In this document: positions 1-7,710 of the stretch, piece after piece
Numbering within the stretch: the first letter of the stretch is position 1
Layout of the letters: the number at the start of each line of letters is the position of its first letter
NCBI GenBank assembly: GCA_016194625.1
Contig: JACQBB010000326.1
Location: 1-14,063, forward strand
Length of the DNA stretch: 14,063 nucleotides
Direction: 5' to 3'
Source: Elusimicrobiota bacterium
GTDB taxonomy: Bacteria > Elusimicrobiota > Elusimicrobia > UBA1565 > UBA9628
Position numbers and translations under genes: made by a program
Notes under the pieces: generated by a model
What the model was told of the DNA's origin: nothing
Database searches by the model: none
The model's input: only the letters and a program-made list of their open reading frames with translations

Positions 1-1
1 C

Positions 2-415
2 GCGCAGGAGATGATCGCCGACCCGAAGATCGAGGACCGCAAGCGCTACGTCGAGGACCTGGCCAACTACATGGCGTCCCAGCGCATCGGCGTCGAGGTC
101 TGCGTGACCAGCAACCTGCAGACGATCCCGTCGCTCAAGTCGATCGCGTCGCACCCGATCCGCCGGATGATCGACTACGGCCTCTCGGTGTCCGTCTGCA
201 CCGACAACCGCCTGGTGTCCAACACCACGGTGAGCCGCGAGGTCGGGCTGATCGTCGAGGGCGCGAAGGTCACGCGCCCCGAGCTCAAGCGGCTGATCGT
301 CGCCGGCTTCAAGGGCGCGTTCTTCCACGGCTCGTTCGCCGAGAAGCGCCGCTTCGTCGAGGCCGTCGAGCGCCGCTACGACGCGGTCGCCGCCGCGCCC
401 GCCGCGAAGCGCTAG
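2..415 (+). CDS. add: Adenosine deaminase, C-terminal part (5' end outside window)
   Basis: Adenosine deaminases hydrolyse adenosine (and deoxyadenosine) to inosine in cytoplasmic purine salvage. Only the last ~137 residues are present; the frame is open to the window edge, so the ATG at position 11 is very probably internal. The fragment has the order seen in the C-terminal half of the (beta/alpha)8 barrel: VEVCVTSNLQT, a following SHPIRRMIDYGLSVSVCTDNRLVSN segment with the barrel-end aspartate that binds zinc (CTDN here, NTDDP in E. coli), and a terminal helix region with AFF-GSFAEKRR. The upstream zinc histidines and catalytic glutamate lie outside the window. Its TAG stop interlocks with the stop of the convergent cupin gene through a shared CTAG. 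A related purine or AMP deaminase-like member of the superfamily is possible, but the CTSN/CTDN spacing fits adenosine deaminase best. Confidence 0.88.
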   Translation, partial: AQEMIADPKIEDRKRYVEDLANYMASQRIGVEVCVTSNLQTIPSLKSIASHPIRRMIDYGLSVSVCTDNRLVSNTTVSREVGLIVEGAKVTRPELKRLIVAGFKGAFFHGSFAEKRRFVEAVERRYDAVAAAPAAKR

Positions 416-774
416 GTCGGGTCGCGGTCGACGGTGTCGGGCGAGAACGCGGGCACGAACACCGCCACGTACTCGCACGGGCCGCGCGGGGTCGAGTAGC
501 GCACCCACTCGCCCTTCGGCGCGATCACGGCCTGCCCGGCCGCGACCTCGAGCGTCCCGGCTCGGGTCTCGACTCGGAGGACGCCGGCGAGGACCAAAGT
601 GAACTCGTCGAACTTCGGCGTCTGGCCGGGCTCGACCCAGCCCTCGGGGCTGGACATGCGCGCGACCGAGGCCGCGCTCGTCTTCGAGTTCACGCGGCCG
701 ACGTACTCCCGGATGATCTTCGGCTTGTTGCCGGCGGCCGGGATGACCGTCGGCTCCTTTATGAGGGTCGCCAT
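412..774 (-). CDS. Small single-domain cupin protein lacking histidines
   Basis: The gene encodes 120 residues forming one cupin beta-barrel. The first cupin motif is at about residues 48-70 (PGQTPKFDEFTLVLAGVLRVE). The second is at about 78-95 (GQAVIAPKGEWVRYSTP). The ending AFSPDTVDRD is one I associate with a small family of stand-alone cupins. There is no histidine anywhere in the protein, so the classical His-rich metal site is absent; QTPxFDE replaces the usual HxH. As far as I recall this is typical of the family rather than decay. No substrate can be named. The ATG at 774-772 overlaps the aminopeptidase stop as TGATG, so translation is probably coupled to the upstream gene. Its TAG stop (414-412) shares CTAG with the convergent adenosine deaminase stop. 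Confidence 0.82.
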   Translation of the reverse strand: MATLIKEPTVIPAAGNKPKIIREYVGRVNSKTSAASVARMSSPEGWVEPGQTPKFDEFTLVLAGVLRVETRAGTLEVAAGQAVIAPKGEWVRYSTPRGPCEYVAVFVPAFSPDTVDRDPT

Positions 775-3700
775 CAGAACCAGCCTCCTCCCGCGCCCAG
801 CAGGTGGTCGCGCACGCCGCGCAGCCCCGCCGGATCGGGCGACAGCATCAGCTCGAGCGCCGGGCGGCCGCCGAACGCCTTGTTGCCGCGCTTGACCCAG
901 CCGTCGGCGGCGGCGCCGCCGAGCAGCTCGTGCAGGCGCCGGTACACGCCGAGCGTCAGCGAGACGCGCTCGAGCGCCGCGACGCTGAGGCGCGACGGGT
1001 CCTTCCGCCACGCCGCGTAAGCGCGCGCGTCGACGCCGAGCAGCGCGCGGCGCTGCGCGCCGGTCAGGCCCCACAGCGCGGCGATCCGCTCGAACGCCTT
1101 GAACGCCGCCGGCGAGAAGCGCCCGGCGTTCGCGCTGAGGCCGCTCCACTGCCGGAACGACTCCTGCTGGCCGGCGCGGAAGCGCAGGGACAGGTCGATC
1201 GCGGCGAGCGTCTGCGCGAGCGTCCGGCGCGCCATCTCGACCTCGTTCTTCGGGTCGCGGAAGAAGGACTCGACCTCGGCGCGAAGCTCCGGCGTCGCGA
1301 GCCCGGCCGCGGCGCCGACGATCCGCGTCGCGCCGCGCGGGCCGACCTTCGCGACCAGCGCGGGCCAGCGCGCCTTCACGAACTCCCAGCCGCGCTCCCG
1401 CGTCGCCGGAGCGGACAGGATCCAGACGAAGGGCTTCCACGCGTCCTGCGCGCGGACCTCGTCGGTCAGCGTCAGCGCCAGCGCGCGGTCGAGCAGCTCG
1501 GGCGCGGAGAACTCGGACAGCGCGCGCAGCATCAGGTCCTTCTGCTCGGGCGTCTTCGGCGCGGCCAGGCGCGCGCGGAACGCCTCGAACAGCGCCGGGT
1601 CGTTGCGGCGCGCCGCGGCCGCGACCACGACCGGCGCGACCGCGGCGTCCAGCGACGCCGGGTCGTCCAGGTAGGCGGCGAGGCGCGGGGCGGCCTCGTC
1701 GGCGAAGCCCGTCCCCGCCGCGTGCAGCGCCAGCGCGCCGAGCACCGCGGGGCGGGCGAGCGCGTCGTCGGCGCTCTCGCCCTTCTTCTTCTCCCAGCCC
1801 AGCCGCGCGCGCGCCGGCGCGAAGAAGTCGGCGGCGAAGGCGCCCAGCGCCGCGCGGGTCTCGTCGTCGGCGGCGAGGTCCTGGCGCAGCGTCTTCAGGT
1901 ACGCCGCCGCGTCCTCCAGGATCATCCGCGACGGGTCGCCGCGGAACGCCGCCAGCGCGTCGAGGAAGCGCGAGACCGGCAGGCGCCCGGCGCGCGCCGC
2001 CGCCCACAGGTGGTTGAGCAGGCCCGCGCGCTCGGCCGGCGACAGCTCGCCGCGCCGCGCGAGCGCCGCCGCCAGCAGCTCCGGCGACAGCGCGACGCGG
2101 TAGTAGCCGGTCTCGCCCGCGTTCGGATAGACCCACGACGGCTCGCCGCGGCCCGGGAGCGTCACGGTCTTCGACGCGCCGTCGAGCAGGACGCGCAGCT
2201 CTCTCGCGCGCGTCTCGCCCTTCAGCCGGTAGCGCACCGCCACCGGCACCGTCCAAAGCGTCCCGTCGGCGGGGCCCGCGGCCGAGAAGCGCTCCTGGGT
2301 CAGCGTGAGCGTCCGGCCGGCGGCCGTCGCCGTCACCACCGGCACGCCGGCGCGCGTCAGCCAGCCGTCGAGCATCCGGCGCACCGGCTGGCCCGACGCC
2401 TTCTCGAGCTCGCGCGCCAGGTCGCCGGCCTCGGCGTTCCCGCGCGCGAAGCGGCGGATGTAGGCGCGCACGCCGGCGCGGAAGTCCTCCTCGCCCAGGT
2501 GCAGCTCGAGCATCCGCAGCAGCGCGCCGCCCTTCTGGTAGCTCATCGGGTCGAACATCGCCTGGATCTCGGCGGGCGTGGCCGCGTCGGAGCGCACCGG
2601 GCGCGCGCCCGGCAGCGCGTCGATCGACAACGGGAAGCGCTTGCCCTGGTCGAAGTCGTCCCAGACCTTCCACTCCGGGACGCGGCGGTCGACGATCTTC
2701 GCCGCCAGCCAGGTCGCGAACGCCTCGTTGAGCCACAGGTCGTTCCACCACCTCATCGTGACCAGGTTCCCGAACCACTGGTGGACGATCTCGTGCGTGA
2801 CGACCTCGGCGACGCGGCGCTTGGCGGCGTCGGACGAGAGCTTCGGGTCGATCAGCAGGGACGCGTCGCGGAACAGGATCGCGCCCCAGTTCTCCATCGC
2901 GCCCGACGCGAAGTCCGGCGAGACGACCAAGTCGAGCTTGGGCAGCGAGTAGGGGAGCGCGAAGTAGGCGTTCAGGCTCTTCAGCGCGCGCGCGGCCGCG
3001 TCCAGCGCGAAGTCGGCCTGGCCGAGCTGGTCGGCCGGCGCCCAGACCGTCACGAGCGTCCTGCCGACCTTCACGCTCTTCGGCGACAGGCGCGCGGCGA
3101 ACACCGCGAGCAGGTACGACGACATCCTCGGGGTCGGCGCGAAGGTCGTCGTCTTGCGCCCGTCCGCGACGGTCTCCGAGACGACGGGCATGTTCGACAG
3201 CGGCGTCAGCGCGGCGGGGACGTCCAGCGTCAGGCGGAACTCCGCCTTCGCCTCGGGCTCGTCGAAGCAGGGCAGCACGCGCCGCGCGTGCGTCGGCTCG
3301 AGGTGCGTGAACGCCCACGCCTCCTCGCGGCCGTCGGCGCGCCCGCGCGCCTTGAACAGGCCGCGCATCAGCTCGTTCATGCGCCCCTCGTAGGCGATCT
3401 CGACGGCCGCCGCGCCCTTCTTCAGCGGCGCGTCGAGCAGCAGCGTCACCGTCTCGGCCTTCGCGTCCACGACGACGCGCGACGGGTCCAGGCGGCGGCC
3501 GGCGACGCGGACCTCGCCGATCGCCAGGTCGAGCGCGTTCAGCACGATCCGGTCGGCCGGCGCGGCGACGGAGACCGTCATCGCGACGCGTCCGCGGAAG
3601 GTCCCCGCCTCGGGCTCGAGCGTCAGCGTCAGGTCGTAGCGCCGCGGCGCGACGCCCTTCGGCAGGCGGCCCGACGGCGGGAGCGCGGGGACGCCGGGCG

Positions 3701-4055
3701 CGGCGGCGCGTCCGGAGTCGGACGCGGGGACGGCGTCGCCCGCGCACGCGGCGCAGGGCGGGGCCGAGACGCCGTCGAAGCGCGCGTCGAGGGCCGGCGC
3801 GGCCTGCGCCGGGGCGGCGCTCACGCGCGCGGACAGCGCCTCCAGCGCGGGACGCGCGGGCAGGGCCGCCGCCGGCGCGGCCGGGAGCGACGCGGCGGGG
3901 ACGGCGCCGAGCGCGGGCGCGGGGAGCGGAGCGGGAAGGGCGGACGGCAAGGAGGCCGGAGAGAGCGGTTTCATGGTCGCGGGGGCGAGATACGGGGTCG
4001 GCGCCGCGAACAGGCCGGACAAGCCGACGGCCACGACGCGCGAGGGTGCCATCAC
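774..4055 (-). CDS. M1 zinc aminopeptidase with C-terminal Xre/MbcA/ParS (DUF2384)-like domain
   Basis: This 1093-residue protein removes N-terminal amino acids from peptides by the M1 (gluzincin) mechanism. The exopeptidase motif GAMEN is at residues 385-389. The zinc/catalytic motif HEIVH is at 421-425, with the third ligand E444 in WLNEAF. Layout: weakly hydrophobic N-terminus (7-24); Ala/Pro-rich low-complexity stretch (about 28-130) with a CAAC at 101-104; N-terminal beta domain (about 135-310); catalytic domain (about 320-560); ERAP1_C-like helical domain (about 600-970). Residues about 980-1093 do not belong to M1. They match the Xre/MbcA/ParS antitoxin pattern: WGLTxxQRxxLLG, WRKDPxxLS, LERVSLTLGVYRRLHELL, then GNKAFGGRPALELM and VRDHLLxxxGGW. 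The start is GTG 4055 or ATG 4052; a TAGAAT box ends 6 nt before the GTG and there is no Shine-Dalgarno. Export is likely but the signal peptide is not classical. The stop overlaps the cupin ATG. Confidence 0.92.
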   Translation of the reverse strand: MMAPSRVVAVGLSGLFAAPTPYLAPATMKPLSPASLPSALPAPLPAPALGAVPAASLPAAPAAALPARPALEALSARVSAAPAQAAPALDARFDGVSAPPCAACAGDAVPASDSGRAAAPGVPALPPSGRLPKGVAPRRYDLTLTLEPEAGTFRGRVAMTVSVAAPADRIVLNALDLAIGEVRVAGRRLDPSRVVVDAKAETVTLLLDAPLKKGAAAVEIAYEGRMNELMRGLFKARGRADGREEAWAFTHLEPTHARRVLPCFDEPEAKAEFRLTLDVPAALTPLSNMPVVSETVADGRKTTTFAPTPRMSSYLLAVFAARLSPKSVKVGRTLVTVWAPADQLGQADFALDAAARALKSLNAYFALPYSLPKLDLVVSPDFASGAMENWGAILFRDASLLIDPKLSSDAAKRRVAEVVTHEIVHQWFGNLVTMRWWNDLWLNEAFATWLAAKIVDRRVPEWKVWDDFDQGKRFPLSIDALPGARPVRSDAATPAEIQAMFDPMSYQKGGALLRMLELHLGEEDFRAGVRAYIRRFARGNAEAGDLARELEKASGQPVRRMLDGWLTRAGVPVVTATAAGRTLTLTQERFSAAGPADGTLWTVPVAVRYRLKGETRARELRVLLDGASKTVTLPGRGEPSWVYPNAGETGYYRVALSPELLAAALARRGELSPAERAGLLNHLWAAARAGRLPVSRFLDALAAFRGDPSRMILEDAAAYLKTLRQDLAADDETRAALGAFAADFFAPARARLGWEKKKGESADDALARPAVLGALALHAAGTGFADEAAPRLAAYLDDPASLDAAVAPVVVAAAARRNDPALFEAFRARLAAPKTPEQKDLMLRALSEFSAPELLDRALALTLTDEVRAQDAWKPFVWILSAPATRERGWEFVKARWPALVAKVGPRGATRIVGAAAGLATPELRAEVESFFRDPKNEVEMARRTLAQTLAAIDLSLRFRAGQQESFRQWSGLSANAGRFSPAAFKAFERIAALWGLTGAQRRALLGVDARAYAAWRKDPSRLSVAALERVSLTLGVYRRLHELLGGAAADGWVKRGNKAFGGRPALELMLSPDPAGLRGVRDHLLGAGGGWF

Positions 4056-4061
4056 CCGCCG

Positions 4062-4067
4062 ATTCTA
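4062..4067 (-). promoter_or_regulatory. -10 box of the aminopeptidase-cupin unit, leaderless arrangement
   Basis: TAGAAT reads on the minus strand (4067 to 4062), followed by six bases (CGGCGG) and then the GTG at 4055. Transcription starting 6-7 nt after the box would begin at or next to the start codon. No convincing -35 hexamer is seen at 16-18 nt spacing. It lies in the 118-bp divergent gap shared with the cytochrome c operon. Confidence 0.5.
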
Positions 4068-4158
4068 GCCATAAGCGCGACGGGAGCGGATGGGCCCTCC
4101 GGACCGTCCGCGCGGGCCAGAGGCCCCAGCCCCGCCGCGGCGGCCGTTCCGTCGCAAA

Positions 4159-4167
4159 TGGTACAAT
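4159..4167 (+). promoter_or_regulatory. Extended -10 promoter of the cytochrome c maturation operon, leaderless arrangement
   Basis: TGGTACAAT (4159-4167) is an extended -10 (TGn + TACAAT). It is followed by six bases and the GTG start at 4174. No -35 match is evident, which fits an extended -10 promoter. There is no Shine-Dalgarno, so the mRNA probably begins at the start codon. Confidence 0.55.
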
Positions 4168-4173
4168 CGACCC

Positions 4174-4734
4174 GTGAAACGCGCGCTCCTTATAACCGCC
4201 GTGATCTTGCCGTCGGCCTGCCGGAAGGACGCCATCGAGACGCGCCGCGTCCCCAAGGAGGCCCCCTCGATGCAGATGGCCGCCCCCGCGATGGGAGGCG
4301 GCGACGAGGCCCCGCGCGGCGTCCGCTGGACGGCGCCCGCGGGCTGGACCGAGACCCGCGGCGGCGGCATGCGCCTGGCGACGCTGACGCCGCCGGCCCA
4401 GGGCGGCAAGGCCGAGGTCACGGTCGTCGCCTTGCCCGGCGAGTCGGGCGGCGAGCTGGCCAACGTCAACCGCTGGCGCGGCCAGATCGCGCTCCCGCCG
4501 ATCGTCGAGTCCCAGCTCTCCGAGGGCCGCGCGACCGTGCGCTCGGCGCTCGGACCCGTGCTCGTGTACGACTTCACCGGCACCGGCGAGAAGAAGGCCC
4601 GGCTGTGCGCCGGCATGGTCTCGGTCTCCGGGACGACCTGGTTCTTCAAGCTGACGGGCGACGAGAAAGCCGTCGCGGCGGCCAAGCCCGCCTTCCTCAA
4701 GCTCCTGGAGGGGCTCAAACACGATGCGCCGTGA
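4174..4734 (+). CDS. Small lipoprotein with NVNRWRGQ motif, first gene of the ccs operon
   Basis: The gene encodes 186 residues from GTG 4174. An upstream in-frame ATG at 4090 would add 28 residues with no export-signal character and would sit before the promoter, so GTG is preferred. The N-terminus reads VKRALLITAVILPSAC: two basic residues, a short hydrophobic stretch and Cys17 as a lipoprotein acceptor, although Pro at -3 makes the lipobox imperfect. The mature part starts with a flexible region rich in Met, Ala and Gly. It continues with a W-x-AP-GW segment, then NVNRWRGQIALP (about residues 96-107) and a C-terminal WFFKLTGDE stretch. I recognise the NVNRWRGQ pattern as a conserved family of unknown function that I recall near cytochrome c assembly genes in other phyla. 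The last 11 nt overlap resB, so coexpression is near certain. Envelope assistance to haem or cytochrome handling is inference only. Confidence 0.83.
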   Translation: MKRALLITAVILPSACRKDAIETRRVPKEAPSMQMAAPAMGGGDEAPRGVRWTAPAGWTETRGGGMRLATLTPPAQGGKAEVTVVALPGESGGELANVNRWRGQIALPPIVESQLSEGRATVRSALGPVLVYDFTGTGEKKARLCAGMVSVSGTTWFFKLTGDEKAVAAAKPAFLKLLEGLKHDAP

Positions 4735-5871
4735 CGATCCCTTGGGACGCGCCGCCGCCGTCCTCAGCTCGATGTGGCTGACGACGGTCTGCCTCGCCCT
4801 GTTGATGGTCCTCGTCGTCGCCTGCACGCTCCTGCAGGTCCCGCTCGGCACGCACCTGGCCGTCGAGCGCACGATCCGCACCTTCCTGGTCTGGTGGACG
4901 CCCGACGGCTGGGGCATGAAGGTGCCCGTGTTCCCCGGCGGCGGCCTGGTCGGCGGCGTGCTTCTGCTGAACCTGCTGTTCGCGCAGTTCCTGAAGCTCG
5001 AGCGCAGCCGCCGCAAGGCGGGCCTGTGGGTCGCCCACTTCGGCCTGGCCCTGCTCTTCGTCGGCGAGTTCGCGACCGCGCTGTTCCAGGTCGAGAGCCA
5101 GATGCCGATCGAGGTCGGCCAGACGCGCGACTACTCCGAGGACACCCGCCTGCTCGAGCTGGCGGTCGCCGACACGAGCGACCCCGCGCAGGACACGGTC
5201 ACCGCGATCCCCGAGTCGCTGCTGAAGCCCGGCGCGGCCATCACCGCCCCGGCGCTGCCGTTCACCCTGCTGGTCAAGCGCTGGTACCCGAACTCCGAGA
5301 TGACCATGCGCCAGGCGTCCGACCCGCCGTCGGAGGCGACCGCCGGCATCGGCGGCAACCTCGCCGTGCGCCAGGTCCCGGTCGTCACCACCGACGACGC
5401 GACGAACTCGGCCGCCGCCCTCGTCGAGGTCCGCGCCGGCGCCGATCCCCTGGGGACCTTCTGGCTGTCCAACGGCCTGGGCGCCCCGCAGGGCTTCGCG
5501 CGCGAGGGCCGCGACTGGAAGCTGGCGCTGCGCCCGCGGCGCTACTACCTGCCGTTCTCGATGACGCTCAAGCAGTTCAAGCACGACGTGTACCCGGGCA
5601 CCGACATCCCGAAGAACTTCTCGAGCCTGGTGCGCCTGAAGGACTCCGGCGCCGGCGAGGACCGCGACGCGCTGATCTACATGAACCACCCGCTGCGCTA
5701 CGGCGGCAAGACCTTCTACCAGGCCAGCTTCGGCAAGGGCGACACGCTGTCGGTGTTCCAGGTCGTGCGCAACCCCGGCTGGCTGATCCCGTACCTCTCC
5801 TGCGCGCTGGTGGCGCTGGGGATGGTGATGCATTTCGGCGCCAAGCTGTCGGCGTCCCTCAGGAGCGCCCG

Positions 5872-5875
<4 letters not shown>
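4724..5875 (+). CDS. resB: ResB/CcsB (Ccs1) system II cytochrome c biogenesis protein
   Basis: This 383-residue membrane protein works with CcsA as the system II cytochrome c synthetase, which attaches haem to apocytochromes outside the cytoplasmic membrane. Membrane segments are at about residues 14-38, 73-91, 100-122 and 352-373, with a large extracytoplasmic domain (about 123-350) between the third and fourth. Histidines sit in segment 3 (H105, WVAHFGL) and at the end of segment 4 (H370, MVMHFG); they are candidate haem ligands by analogy with the family. The motif YMNHPLRYGGKTFYQAS (about 319-335) is typical of ResB. The ATG at 4724 has a GGAGG 11 nt upstream and lies inside the end of the lipoprotein gene. 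The stop overlaps the ccsA start as ATGA. Length and topology look complete. Confidence 0.93.

Positions 5876-7710
<1,835 letters not shown>

Noticed and set aside
412..774. Considered whether the cupin could be a RES-family toxin partnering the DUF2384-like domain.
   Set aside because: RES toxins are about 150-200 residues with Arg-Glu-Ser motifs; this protein has clear cupin motifs and none of the RES ones.
777..1118. Considered a separate antitoxin gene rather than a fusion.
   Set aside because: There is no stop between the domains, no Met between residues 942 and 1068, and no visible Shine-Dalgarno near the expected start, so an in-frame fusion is the simpler reading.
4081..4150. GC-rich partial dyads in the gap between the aminopeptidase and the ccs operon.
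   Set aside because: They are short, imperfect and expected in DNA of this composition; they do not overlap the -10 boxes.
4090..4173. An ATG start 28 codons upstream for the ccs-operon lipoprotein.
   Set aside because: It would hide the lipoprotein signal behind a Pro/Arg-rich stretch and lies upstream of the extended -10 box. GTG 4174 gives a normal signal sequence.
804..4781. A 1,325-codon open frame on the plus strand opposite the aminopeptidase.
   Set aside because: Its translation is Arg/Gln/Gly-rich with no domain. The opposite strand encodes a complete M1 peptidase with all catalytic motifs.
412..5016. A 1,534-codon open frame on the minus strand.
   Set aside because: Only its last 120 codons (the cupin) read as protein. 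The rest is Arg/Gly/Ala-rich shadow of the aminopeptidase in another frame, which is common in high-GC DNA.
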